A stretch of DNA of 64,000 nucleotides, taken from NCBI RefSeq assembly GCF_020819595.1, contig NZ_JAJHNP010000010.1, forward strand, positions 62,001 through 126,000, given 5' to 3'. Shown here one piece after another: positions 17,605-25,517 of the stretch. The notes beneath the pieces are model-generated. The model had not been told where the DNA came from. It made no database searches and was given only the letters and a program-made list of their open reading frames with translations. Both the position numbers and the translations under genes were made by a program. This stretch comes from Streptomyces barringtoniae (GTDB lineage: Bacteria > Actinomycetota > Actinomycetes > Streptomycetales > Streptomycetaceae). Position 1 is the stretch's first letter, and each line of letters opens with the position of its first letter.

Positions 17605-18528
17605 TCAGCCCTGCGGGGGCACGGCGACGAACGCCTCGCTGGGCCGGCTGGTCGGGGTGTAGACCGCAGTGCCGGAGGTGGTCGGCACGATGTCCTTGTG
17701 GATGGCCTTGGCGACGTTCTGGATGGTGGTGACGCCGTAGTCCATGGTGCTGTTGTCCTGGGTCAGCACCGAGATCATGTAGTCGTGGCCGGCACCGTTG
17801 AAGGTGCCGAGACTGTGCACCCGCCAGCCGTGCGTCGCGCGCTGCAGCCAGCCGTTCTTGACGTGCACGGAGACGGTGGACGGCGCGCCCGCCGGGGTGC
17901 CCCAGCGCTGCGCGGAGACGACCTCGCCCATCAGCTTCAGGATGTAGGCGCGGGAGTTGTCGCTCAGCACGCTGTTCCTGGCGGTGACGAGCCTGAGCAG
18001 CTTCTGCTCGTCGGTGACGTTCTCCTGGGTCAGGCCCCAGTAGCCGTTCGCACCCGGCACGGTCTTCGTCATCCCGGCGGCGGCGAGGAAGCCCTTGATC
18101 TTGGTGAGGCCGAGCTGCTTCCACAGCGCGGTCGTCGCGTCGTTGTCCGACCTGGTGATCATGGCCTTGGTGAGCGAGATCTCGCGGTCGGTCAGATAGC
18201 GGTTGTGCTTCTTTGCGTCCCACAGCAGCGTGGCGAGCACGGTGACCTTGACGGTGCTGGCCGAGTCGTAGGAGCTGGTGGCGCGCAGGGTGCAGGTGGT
18301 GCTGGTGCTGCGGTCGTACAGGCCGAGCGCCACGGTGCTCCTGCGGCCTGCCAGGGCGGCCGTGATGTCCTTCTGCAGCTTGGCGGCGAGGCCCGCCTTG
18401 GCGGACGTACAGCTGACGGTGGGCGTGGCCGCGGCGGCCGGGGTGGCGGCGGCCACGGTGGGTATGAGCAGCGCGGCGCCGAGGGCCGCGGCGAGCGCGC
18501 CGGTACGCCTTGAGGTCCGGGGATTCAT
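17605..18528 (-). CDS. Secreted serine hydrolase, class A beta-lactamase-like fold
   Basis: 307 residues with a Sec or Tat-like signal (NPRTSRRTGALAAALGAALL, cleaved near AAAA). All three active-site elements of the penicillin-recognising serine hydrolase fold are present: STVK (91-94, nucleophile Ser91 and Lys94), SDN (127-129) and KNG (224-226). The KNG in place of the usual KTG of lactamases, and lack of the Glu of the omega-loop ExxxN motif, fit the Streptomyces secreted serine hydrolases of uncertain role rather than a true resistance enzyme. ATG 18528 is used. It is upstream of the phytase-esterase-like gene. Confidence 0.85.
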   Translation of the reverse strand: MNPRTSRRTGALAAALGAALLIPTVAAATPAAAATPTVSCTSAKAGLAAKLQKDITAALAGRRSTVALGLYDRSTSTTCTLRATSSYDSASTVKVTVLATLLWDAKKHNRYLTDREISLTKAMITRSDNDATTALWKQLGLTKIKGFLAAAGMTKTVPGANGYWGLTQENVTDEQKLLRLVTARNSVLSDNSRAYILKLMGEVVSAQRWGTPAGAPSTVSVHVKNGWLQRATHGWRVHSLGTFNGAGHDYMISVLTQDNSTMDYGVTTIQNVAKAIHKDIVPTTSGTAVYTPTSRPSEAFVAVPPQG

Positions 18529-18620
18529 GCACCAGTTGACGCGTGAGACTGGCCGAAAGTTGCACGCCGGTTCCGGTGGCGGGACGTTCGAGGAGTCCGG
18601 GAGATGGCAATGATTCGGTC

Positions 18621-18989
18621 GTGCCAGAGGACTCGGAGAGCGTTCACAGGCGTTCGGGGCGGCTGTTCGCGGCGTTGGCCGCGCTGCACTTCCTGGCCGC
18701 GCCGAACCGCGAGCTGCCCCGCCCGGACGCGTTCAAGGCGAAGGACGAACTGCCGAAACGCCTACAGGGCCTCAAACAGGGTCTGTACGACGACCTGGCC
18801 CTGGCGCGCGGCCGAGGAGGCGCCCACTGGAAGGCGGCATCCGGGATATTCCGGTCGATACCTTCCTTCCTGGAGCCGGGACGGCTGTCGCCCCACACGA
18901 TCAGCCTCAAGGAGTCGGCAGACCACCGGGCCGGATACGAGGCCCAACTGGACACGCTGAGGAAGGACTTCCCCGGCCTGCTGCCCTGA
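18621..18989 (+). CDS. Conserved hypothetical protein
   Basis: 122 residues from GTG 18621. No signal peptide and no domain recognised. The middle (AFKAKDELPKRLQGLKQGLYDDLAL) is a charged, probably helical segment, and the end (ESADHRAGYEAQLDTLRKDFPGLLP) is also helical. It starts 92 bases from the divergent serine hydrolase gene and ends 86 bases before the glycosyltransferase gene. Codon use is normal for the region, so it is probably a real gene. Function unknown. Confidence 0.6.
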   Translation: MPEDSESVHRRSGRLFAALAALHFLAAPNRELPRPDAFKAKDELPKRLQGLKQGLYDDLALARGRGGAHWKAASGIFRSIPSFLEPGRLSPHTISLKESADHRAGYEAQLDTLRKDFPGLLP

Positions 18990-19075
18990 GCCGCCTCACC
19001 CGGCTCCCACCGACCCACAGCTTCCCCCCAGGTGCACCACAGCCCGCTCCCATCGCCGGTCTGCAGGGTGCACTG

Positions 19076-21349
19076 GTGACATCTGCCACCGATCCCCTCC
19101 CCCACGCCACTACGGCGACCCCCGCTCCCCCGGCACCGGACACGGCACCGCCGGAGCGCGCGCCCCGATGGTCGCTCCCCGCGCTGCTGGCGATCCTGCT
19201 GCTGGCGGCCGCGCTCTACACGTGGAAACTCTCGGGCGCCGGCCTCAACAGCTTCTACAGCGCGGCCGTCTACAGCGGCACACAGAACTGGAAGGCGTGG
19301 TTCTTCGGCTCGCTCGACGCCGGGAACTTCCTCACCGTCGACAAACCGCCGTTCGCCGACATGGTGATGAGCCTGTCCTGCCGGATCCTCGGCTTCGGCA
19401 CCTGGCAGATGATGCTGCCGGAGGTCGCGGCCGGGCTCGCCACGATCTGGATCCTGCACTCCTGCGTGAAGCGGACGTTCGGGCACGCGGCGGCGGCCGT
19501 GGCCGCGCTGGTCCTCGCGCTGACCCCGATCACCGTCGCCATCAACCGGGACAACAACCCCGACACGATCCTCGTGCTGCTGATGGTCGGGGGCGCGGCC
19601 CTCGCCCTGCGCGCGGTGACGAACGGCCGGCTGCTGCCGCTGCTCGGCTCGGCGGCCTGCTTCGGCCTCGCCTTCAACACCAAGATGCTCGCGGGCTACA
19701 TCGCGCTGCCCGCCGTCCTCGCGGTCTACCTGCTCGCGGCGCGCCCGAAGCTCGTACGGCGGATCGTGAACCTGCTGCTCGCCGGCGTGGTCCTGGCGGT
19801 CTCCAGCTTCTGGTGGGCGGTCGCCGTGTCCCTCGTCCCGGCCTCCGAACGGCCGTACATCGGCGGTTCGACGGACGGCACCGCCTGGAACCTGATCACG
19901 GGCTACAACGGCCTCGGCCGGATCTTCGGCGGCGAGGGCAACGGCGGTGGTGGCAGGGGCGGCGGAGGCGGCTTCTCCGGCTCCGCGGGTCTCGGCCGGA
20001 TGTTCAACGACATCCTGGGCGGCCAGATCTCCTGGCTGCTCCCCTTCTCCGCCGTGGCGTTGGTCGCCGGCCTGATCCTGTGCGGCCGCGCCCCGCGCAC
20101 CGACCGCACCCGGGCCGCGCTCGTCCTCTGGGGCGGCTGGACGGTGCTGCACTACGTGACCTTCGCGACCGCCGAGGGCACGATGCACCCGTACTACACG
20201 ACCGCCCTCGCACCCGGCATCGCGGCGCTGTGCGGCGGCGGTGGCGTGATGCTCCTGCGCGCCTTCCGCACCGACAGGCGCTGGGCGTGGGCCCTGCCGG
20301 CCGGTCTCGCCGTCACGGCGGTCTGGTCGATCGTCCTGCTCCGCCGGGCCGCCGGCTGGAACACCTGGTTGTGGCCGACGGTCGGCGTGGTGATGGCGGC
20401 GGCGATCGCCGGTCTGTTCGTCTTCCGGTCGGGCAAGCGGGTGCGGCTGCTCGCGGCATCCGTGGCTGCGGCGGTCGTCGCCGCACTCGCGGGCCCGGCG
20501 GCGTACGCCTGGTCGGTGCCGTCCGGTTCGGTCGGCGGCATGCGCGGAACGAACCCGACGGCGGGCCCCTCGACGGGCGGCGGCTTCGGCGGCCCCGGTG
20601 GGGGCAGGGGCTTCGGCGGGGGCGGCTTCCCGGGTGGCGGTGAGCTGCCGGGGCAGAGCGGCGGGACCGCACCCGGCGGATCGGCGAGCGGCGCGCCCGG
20701 GGGCGCCTCGGGCGGAGTGCCGGGCGGAGCCTCCGGCGGGCAGATGCCGAGCGGCGGACAGCAGTCCGGTGGCTTCCCCGGCGGCGAACTCCCCGGAGGC
20801 CAGGGCACGCCGGGTGGTACGGCCTCGGGCGGAACCGGCGCCCCGAGCGGCGGCTCGGCAGGCCCAGGCGGCCGTATGGGAACCGGCATGGGCGGCGGCA
20901 TGATGCGCGGGGCGAACAGCGAGCTGATCGCCTACCTGAAGAAGCACCAGGACGGCGCCACCTGGCTGCTCGCGGTCTCCAACTCGCAGAGCGCGGCCCA
21001 GATCGAGCTGAGCGCCAGGGTCCCGGTCATCTCCATGTGGGGGTTCACCGGCACCGACCAGGCGATGACCGTCGCCAAGCTCGAGGAGCTGGTCAAGAAG
21101 GGCGAACTGCACTACATCCAGCTCGGCGGCGGCATGATGGGCGGCGGCCCCGGAGGGAACAACAACAGCGTGTCGTCCCTGGTGACGGCCTGGGTGATGA
21201 AGCACGGGACGCTGGTGAAGGAGAGCGCGTACAGCAAGAGCGCGACTTCCTCGACGTCGAAGCAGAAGTCATCCTCCTCGTCGTCCTCTTCCTCCTCTTC
21301 CGCCAACCAGTCCACGATCTACCGTCTGGACCCGTCGGACGTGAGCTGA
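19076..21349 (+). CDS. GT39-type membrane glycosyltransferase with Gly-rich C-terminal region
   Basis: 757 residues, GTG start. After a Pro/Thr-rich cytoplasmic tail (1-30) comes a multi-pass ArnT/PMT-like core: first loop with SFYSAAVYSGTQNWKAWFFGS, VDKPPFADMVMSL (the GT-C acidic/lipid region) and FGTWQMMLPEVAAGL. An internal Gly-rich insert (GEGNGGGGRGGGGGFSG) and a long external Gly/Ser/Pro segment (about residues 490-610) precede a folded C-terminal domain (ELIAYLKKHQDGATWLLAVSN, VISMWGFTGTD, LEELVKKGELHYIQLGGGMMGG) and a poly-Ser tail. It probably moves a sugar from a polyprenyl-phosphate carrier to a wall polymer or protein outside the membrane; acceptor unknown. Confidence 0.87.
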   Translation: MTSATDPLPHATTATPAPPAPDTAPPERAPRWSLPALLAILLLAAALYTWKLSGAGLNSFYSAAVYSGTQNWKAWFFGSLDAGNFLTVDKPPFADMVMSLSCRILGFGTWQMMLPEVAAGLATIWILHSCVKRTFGHAAAAVAALVLALTPITVAINRDNNPDTILVLLMVGGAALALRAVTNGRLLPLLGSAACFGLAFNTKMLAGYIALPAVLAVYLLAARPKLVRRIVNLLLAGVVLAVSSFWWAVAVSLVPASERPYIGGSTDGTAWNLITGYNGLGRIFGGEGNGGGGRGGGGGFSGSAGLGRMFNDILGGQISWLLPFSAVALVAGLILCGRAPRTDRTRAALVLWGGWTVLHYVTFATAEGTMHPYYTTALAPGIAALCGGGGVMLLRAFRTDRRWAWALPAGLAVTAVWSIVLLRRAAGWNTWLWPTVGVVMAAAIAGLFVFRSGKRVRLLAASVAAAVVAALAGPAAYAWSVPSGSVGGMRGTNPTAGPSTGGGFGGPGGGRGFGGGGFPGGGELPGQSGGTAPGGSASGAPGGASGGVPGGASGGQMPSGGQQSGGFPGGELPGGQGTPGGTASGGTGAPSGGSAGPGGRMGTGMGGGMMRGANSELIAYLKKHQDGATWLLAVSNSQSAAQIELSARVPVISMWGFTGTDQAMTVAKLEELVKKGELHYIQLGGGMMGGGPGGNNNSVSSLVTAWVMKHGTLVKESAYSKSATSSTSKQKSSSSSSSSSSSANQSTIYRLDPSDVS

Positions 21350-21364
21350 AACCGACTCAACCCC

Positions 21365-21402
21365 ACAGCGCGCCAAGGGCCCGGCTTCCCTTGGCGCGCT
21401 GT
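21365..21402. terminator. Bidirectional hairpin terminator
   Basis: A perfect 15-base-pair stem (21365-21379 with 21388-21402) with an eight-base loop follows the glycosyltransferase stop by 15 bases and faces the convergent minus-strand genes. Confidence 0.85.
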
Positions 21403-21448
21403 GCTGTCGGGCTGACCCGAGAAGCGAGCGGTCCAAACGGCCGCTTGC

Positions 21449-21694
21449 TCACTCCTCGGTGAACAACTCCCCCGCGTCGGTGGCGTGTACGGCTCGCTGG
21501 GCCCAGACCTCCAGTTGATCGAGGTCCGTGCAGGCTTCCACTCGCTCGCGGACGTCGTCGGGCACGGGAAGCTCGCGCCATTCCAGGATGCGCAGGATCA
21601 TCTCCCGGCGATCCTCGATTCGGCCCTGTTCCCGGCCTTCCGCGCGTACCTGCTCGGCCAGCGGGTGTCGCCAGAAGTACTGGATCGACGTCAT
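21449..21694 (-). pseudogene. C-terminal remnant of an Rpn-family recombination-promoting nuclease / putative transposase
   Basis: About 81 residues from ATG 21694 remain in frame. They match the tail of Streptomyces Rpn/PD-(D/E)XK nuclease proteins: MTSIQYFWRHPLAEQ, a charged EGREQGRIEDRREMILRIL helix, then PVPDDVRERVEACTDLDQLEVWAQRA. Full-length members are about 250-300 residues with the nuclease core upstream; here that core is missing because the ATPase gene occupies the preceding DNA. It therefore looks like a truncated leftover. A short stand-alone product cannot be excluded. Confidence 0.6.
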
Positions 21695-21725
21695 CAACTT
21701 CCTTTCCATCGGCGTGATCAACGAG

Positions 21726-22136
21726 CTAGGCCGCCACAAGTTCGCACCACACGAACTTCCCCCGGTCCCCGAACCGAGCCGTCGGCTGCCACCCCCAGTA
21801 CTCCGCGCACGCCTTCACCAGCCCCAACCCGCGTCCGTCCTCCAACTCCGCCACCTGCTCCAGCGGACGCGGCGGGTCCGGGGGCGCCGGGTCGCTGTCC
21901 CACGCCCCGATCCACACCATCCCCTCCGGGGTACGGCGGACCCTGAGCGCGGCCGGCCCCTTCGTGTGGCGTACGGCGTTCGAGACCAGCTCCGTCGCCA
22001 GCAACTCCGCAGTGTCCACCAGGCCGATCAGACCGTGCAGGGTGAGGATCAGGCGCAGGGTGCGGCGGCAGACCGTCACGGCTCTGAGGTCGTTCGGGAT
22101 GTAGAGCGTGTAGTCCCAGGTCTCGTTTTCGGACAT
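21726..22136 (-). CDS. RsbW-like anti-sigma factor type ATP-binding protein
   Basis: 136 residues with a GHKL/HATPase_c_2 fold. The N-box is ATELVSNAVRHT (about 48-59); the G1/G2 region is altered (GAWDSDPAPPDP, then DGRGLGLVKACAEYWGW). No other domain is attached. Streptomyces encode dozens of such proteins next to XRE/DUF5753 and DUF397 genes, the arrangement around WhiJ and AbaA-like loci, where they are thought to modulate the regulator. It is divergent from the XRE gene, sharing an intergenic region with an AT-rich palindrome. Confidence 0.85.
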   Translation of the reverse strand: MSENETWDYTLYIPNDLRAVTVCRRTLRLILTLHGLIGLVDTAELLATELVSNAVRHTKGPAALRVRRTPEGMVWIGAWDSDPAPPDPPRPLEQVAELEDGRGLGLVKACAEYWGWQPTARFGDRGKFVWCELVAA

Positions 22137-22255
22137 GCGTCATCGACTCCAGTCGGTGAAGGGGCATTTCGCGCGCGGTGGCCTGCCGCAGCCGCCACGG
22201 CAGGACGGCGCGGTGCACTTCCGGTGCGTGTTCGCTACATCACCGACGGTAGAGC

Positions 22256-22265
22256 AAAAATTTTT
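22256..22265. promoter_or_regulatory. AT-only palindrome between ATPase and XRE genes
   Basis: AAAAATTTTT, inside GCAAAAATTTTTCC, is a perfect ten-base palindrome and probably the most AT-rich stretch nearby. It lies midway in the divergent spacer (22137-22338). A likely operator or promoter up-element for the XRE regulator; binding is inferred. Confidence 0.45.
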
Positions 22266-22338
22266 CCTCCTGCAAGCGGCTCCCGTAATCTGGCACCCGA
22301 ACGAGGCAGGACGGAACGGCGGTTGAGGGCGGAGGGTG

Positions 22339-23190
22339 ATGGCACCGAGAAGCCAACCCACAGCACGGCAGGTACGTCTGGGCACCGAGTTGCGCAGGCT
22401 GCGGGAAGCCGCCGGCTTGAAAGCCCGCGAGGTGGCCGGGCTGCTCAGCTCGACGTCGGCGCAGATGAGCCAGGTCGAGGCGGGCCTCGCGGGTGTCAGC
22501 GAAGAGCGGGTACGGCGGCTGGCCGCGCACTACGCCTGCGCCGACGAGGCTTTGATCGACGCCTTGGTCGCCATGGCCACGGAGCGCACGCAGGGCTGGT
22601 GGGAGGAGTACCGCGGAGTGCTTCCACCGGTGTTCCTGGACGTCGCCGAGACCGAGCACCACGGTACGTTCCTGCGCGAGGTCGTCACCAGCCACGTCCC
22701 CGGCCTGCTCCAGACCCCCGACTACGCCCGTGCGGTCTTCGGCTACATGGTCCCCGAACTGCCGGGGAGCGAGTTGAAGCCCCGGGTCGAGCACCGGATG
22801 AGGCGCAGATCCGTACTCGAGCGTGAGGCCTCCGTCCCCTACGAGACGATCGTCCACGAGGCGGCCCTGCGCATCCTGGTCTCCGACCGCAGGGCCGCTC
22901 GCGCCCAACTCGCCGAGATTCTGCGGGCGATCGAGCTCGGGCACGCCACCGTCCGGGTCATCCCCTTCGCCAGGGAGGGCTTCGCCGGGGCCGGCATCGA
23001 GATGATGTACGTGGGTGGTTCACTCCCCCGCCTCGACACCGTGCTGCGCGACGCTCCGCACGGCACCGCCTTCATCGATGCCGAATCCCAGCTGGCGCGC
23101 TTCCGGGCACTGCTCAATAAGCTGGAGAAAGCAGCACTGCAGCCCGTGGAGTCACGGGACTTCATCCACCGCATGACGAAGGAACTGTGA
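22339..23190 (+). CDS. XRE family regulator with DUF5753 domain (WhiJ-like)
   Basis: 283 residues from ATG 22339 (a GTG three bases earlier is possible; GGAGG is at 22331-22335). The N-terminal helix-turn-helix is LGTELRRLREAAGLKAREVAG with SSTSAQMSQVEAGLAGVSEERV, residues about 13-60. The rest is the DUF5753 domain, with WWEEYRGVLPPVFLDVAETEHHGTFLREV and the VPGLLQTPDYARAVF signature, and an end HRMTKEL. DUF5753 regulators such as WhiJ act with a DUF397 partner encoded immediately downstream, as here (10 bases). Roles in development or specialised metabolism are known for relatives; the target here is unknown. Confidence 0.93.
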   Translation: MAPRSQPTARQVRLGTELRRLREAAGLKAREVAGLLSSTSAQMSQVEAGLAGVSEERVRRLAAHYACADEALIDALVAMATERTQGWWEEYRGVLPPVFLDVAETEHHGTFLREVVTSHVPGLLQTPDYARAVFGYMVPELPGSELKPRVEHRMRRRSVLEREASVPYETIVHEAALRILVSDRRAARAQLAEILRAIELGHATVRVIPFAREGFAGAGIEMMYVGGSLPRLDTVLRDAPHGTAFIDAESQLARFRALLNKLEKAALQPVESRDFIHRMTKEL

Positions 23191-23200
23191 GGCAGCCCGT

Positions 23201-23416
23201 ATGGCCCAGGCCGTCCGCTGGCAGAAGTCGTCCTACTCCGGCGGAGGGGACGGCAACACGTGCGTCGAAGTCGCCCACCTGGACACCCACATAGCCGTCC
23301 GCGACTCAAAGGCCCCCGCCCGGGCCACCCTCACCTTCCCGGCCGCCGCCTTCGCCCCGTTCCTCGAAGCCCTGAAGGTGGCTGACTCCACGCGGGCGGG
23401 CTTCACTCACCGGTGA
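23201..23416 (+). CDS. DUF397 domain protein (WhiJ partner, BldB/AbaA-like)
   Basis: 71 residues. The family pattern is complete: VRWQKSSYSGGGDGNTCVEVA, then VRDSKAPARATLTFPAAAFAPFLEAL. It follows the XRE gene by 10 bases and its TGA overlaps the GTG of the next gene in a GTGA junction, so the three form one operon. DUF397 proteins are small, often act with the paired XRE protein, and are abundant in Streptomyces. Confidence 0.95.
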   Translation: MAQAVRWQKSSYSGGGDGNTCVEVAHLDTHIAVRDSKAPARATLTFPAAAFAPFLEALKVADSTRAGFTHR

Positions 23417-23829
23417 GGTACGTCTGCCTCGACCCGGACGGCACAGGCACCGGTTGGGTGTTCGTCATCGTCGCGGCCGGGACCGGCGTCGTCTACAAGG
23501 TGCAGGGTGGTGGCCACCGCTGTGCCCAATACGCGCAGGAGGGCTATCTCATCCCCGTGTTCGGGCGGGGCCTGGACCAGGAGCTGAAGGACATCTTCGT
23601 CGGTGAGCTGAAGGGGCACGGTGCCCGCCGCGGAGGCTGGCCGCCGGCGCTGCTCGACCGGCTGCGCGCGGCCGTCGCCCTCCACGTGTACGGTTCCGCG
23701 AACCGGGACGACCTGTTTCCCACCCCACTCGCCCTCGACGAGTCCCGCCTCGCCGACATCGACGAGGCGTGGGTACCGGTCGTCACCCCCGACGGGCCCG
23801 GCGTGCTCGTCTGGGAGAACTCCGACTAG
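23413..23829 (+). CDS. DUF6210-like protein
   Basis: 138 residues from GTG 23413, which overlaps the DUF397 stop by four bases. The sequence begins VRYVCLDPDGTGTGWVFVIVAAGTGVVYKVQGGG and ends LADIDEAWVPVVTPDGPGVLVWENSD, resembling DUF6210 proteins of actinobacteria. No catalytic motif or membrane segment is seen. Its coupling to an XRE/DUF397 pair is less common than the pair alone and suggests an effector or accessory of that regulatory unit. Confidence 0.6.
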   Translation: MRYVCLDPDGTGTGWVFVIVAAGTGVVYKVQGGGHRCAQYAQEGYLIPVFGRGLDQELKDIFVGELKGHGARRGGWPPALLDRLRAAVALHVYGSANRDDLFPTPLALDESRLADIDEAWVPVVTPDGPGVLVWENSD

Positions 23830-23832
23830 CCC

Positions 23833-24702
23833 CTACTGCTCCGGGCCGAAGCAGCGCCGCTTGCCGTCCCGGACCAGGCAGGCCCGCACCTGGTCCAGGT
23901 CGGACGGGGTGGCGGCGACCATCGGGGTGGACAGGGAGTCCTTGGCGTCGTACCGGTCCTTGACCTCGATCCGCCAGGGCGCGTGATGCGGTACGAGGAT
24001 CTCCGCGCGGTCCCCCACCTTCCCGAGGTCGATCCGCGCCCACACCGCACCGCAGACCGTACTGTGCCGGATCTTCACCACCGTCGGCCCGGGGAAGCTC
24101 TGCCGCCCCAGGGTCACCGGCACGGGATCGGCTCCGCAGCCGTACGTCTCGGGGTCCTTGCCCGTGCAGCCCGTGCCGTGGCATCCCTGCACCGGTGCGG
24201 AGGGAGACGGGGACGGGGATGCACTCGAGCCGGACTCGCTGAAGGCGCCGGTGGCCGCCAGCGCCAGGACGAGCGCGGCTACCGTGAGCCCACCGCCCAT
24301 GACTGCGGCGATCAGGCCGCGCCGGGCCGGACGCGGAACCGAAGGCAGGAGCGACTCGGCAGGGGCAGGCGCGGGCACTCCCGTAGGAGGGCGCCCGCCC
24401 GCCGCACGCCCGGCAGACGCACGCCCACCCGCCGCGCGCCCGCTGGCCACCGCGTCGGCCAGTTCCCACAGCGCGAGCGCCCGCCCGGGGTCCTCGCCCG
24501 CCAGTTCGCACAGTTTTGCGACGGCCTGCCGGGGCGGGACGGTCCTGCCGTTCAGGTAGCGGTCCCAGGACGACTTGCTGTACGGCGTCTTCGCGGCCAG
24601 TGCGGCGAGGCTCAGCCCGGTCCGGGCCCGCAGCCCGCGCAGTGTCTCCGCCAGCCGTTCGCACTCCAGCGGCCGGGCGACGGACGGGTCACCGGAGGTC
24701 AT
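23833..24702 (-). CDS. Membrane-anchored XRE protein with extracytoplasmic DUF2690 domain
   Basis: 289 residues. N-terminal helix-turn-helix: LSLAALAAKTPYSKSSWDRYLNGR (about 30-53). Then an Ala/Gly/Arg-rich linker, one transmembrane segment (GLIAAVMGGGLTVAALVLALAATGAF, about 148-173), a Ser/Pro spacer, and an outer DUF2690 domain with paired cysteines (GCHGTGCTGKDPETYGCGAD; TVCGAVWARIDLG; RACLVRDGKRRC). The start ATG 24702 overlaps the TGA of the upstream gene in ATGA, so it is translationally coupled to a sister protein of the same layout. A DNA-binding domain on the same chain as an outer domain suggests one-step signalling across the membrane. Confidence 0.85.
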   Translation of the reverse strand: MTSGDPSVARPLECERLAETLRGLRARTGLSLAALAAKTPYSKSSWDRYLNGRTVPPRQAVAKLCELAGEDPGRALALWELADAVASGRAAGGRASAGRAAGGRPPTGVPAPAPAESLLPSVPRPARRGLIAAVMGGGLTVAALVLALAATGAFSESGSSASPSPSPSAPVQGCHGTGCTGKDPETYGCGADPVPVTLGRQSFPGPTVVKIRHSTVCGAVWARIDLGKVGDRAEILVPHHAPWRIEVKDRYDAKDSLSTPMVAATPSDLDQVRACLVRDGKRRCFGPEQ

Positions 24703-25517
24703 TTCCGCAGCGCCCCCCAGGTGTCCTCGCCGACGACCCCGTCCACGCGCAGGTGTGCCCGGTCCTGCATCCGCTCCACCGCGCGCTCGGTGCGGGAGCC
24801 GAACGCCCCGTCGGCCATCCCCGGTGAGAAGCCGTGGTGGCGCAGCAGGCACTGCGCCTCTACGACGGACCACTGCGACGATCCCATGCCGATCAGGTCG
24901 ACGCGGGTCCTGCTGTACCCCGCGTACAGCAGCCCGTCCTCGGCACGGTGCACCTTGCAGGGGTAGTCCTTGCCCGCCCGGAACACGAACGCTCCCTCCG
25001 CCGCCGCTCCGGTCCCTCGGGCCGACTCCGTGGCACTCGCCGAGACCGGCCGGCCGGCGGTCCGTTTCCCGCCGCCGTCCCAGGGCGCGGCCACCAGCAG
25101 GGCGATCACCACCGTCACGAGCAGGGCCGACGCCAGTACGGCCGACGCCAGGACGCCGGCACGTGTCCGCCGTCCCCGGCCGTCTCCGCCCGCGTCCTGT
25201 CCCTCCTCGTTCGGTTCCGCCTCCGCCGCGTGGTTGGAACCGTGCTCTGCGCCCCGCCCCGCCGCCACCGCCACCTCGTGCAGGGCCAGCAGCCGGGCCG
25301 GGTCGATGTCGCAGGCGCGGGCCAGTGCCGCGACCGCCTCCTGCGGCGGTAACGAACGGCCGTTGAGGTAGCGGTCCCACGAGGCACGGCTGTACCCCGT
25401 CCGGGCGGCCAACGCCTGCAGGCCGAGACCGCTGTGGTCCTTCATACGGCGCATCTGTACGGCAAGTCGTCGCACTCGCGGGTCGAGCGAGTCCGGCAAC
25501 TGCTTCCAACGAGACAT
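24699..25517 (-). CDS. Membrane-anchored XRE protein with extracytoplasmic peptidoglycan-binding domain
   Basis: 272 residues from ATG 25517. N-terminal helix-turn-helix with LGLQALAARTGYSRASWDRY and LNGRSLPPQEAV (about 30-65), clearly paralogous to the downstream gene. A charged linker leads to one transmembrane segment (AGVLASAVLASALLVTVVIALLVA, about 118-141). Outside lies a region with YPCKVHRAEDGLLYAGYSRT and a PG_binding_1-like domain (VEAQCLLRHHGFSPGMADGAFGSRTERAV, ending DGVVGEDTWGALRK). The combination suggests sensing of the cell wall by a DNA-binding protein. Promoter lies in the 344-base spacer shared with the I36-type gene. Confidence 0.85.
   Translation of the reverse strand: MSRWKQLPDSLDPRVRRLAVQMRRMKDHSGLGLQALAARTGYSRASWDRYLNGRSLPPQEAVAALARACDIDPARLLALHEVAVAAGRGAEHGSNHAAEAEPNEEGQDAGGDGRGRRTRAGVLASAVLASALLVTVVIALLVAAPWDGGGKRTAGRPVSASATESARGTGAAAEGAFVFRAGKDYPCKVHRAEDGLLYAGYSRTRVDLIGMGSSQWSVVEAQCLLRHHGFSPGMADGAFGSRTERAVERMQDRAHLRVDGVVGEDTWGALRK

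Noticed and set aside
12537..17732. Very long plus-strand open frame (over 1700 codons)
   Set aside because: It is antisense to the fused ABC exporter and the phytase-like gene, has Gly/Asp/Val-rich content typical of the opposite frame of GC-rich genes, and no domain was recognised.
17605..18528. True antibiotic-resistance class A beta-lactamase
   Set aside because: SxxK and SDN are present but the third motif is KNG and the omega-loop Glu motif was not found, so resistance function is not supported.
23833..25517. The two membrane XRE genes as a toxin-antitoxin pair
   Set aside because: Both chains carry the same helix-turn-helix plus a membrane helix; neither shows a toxin domain.
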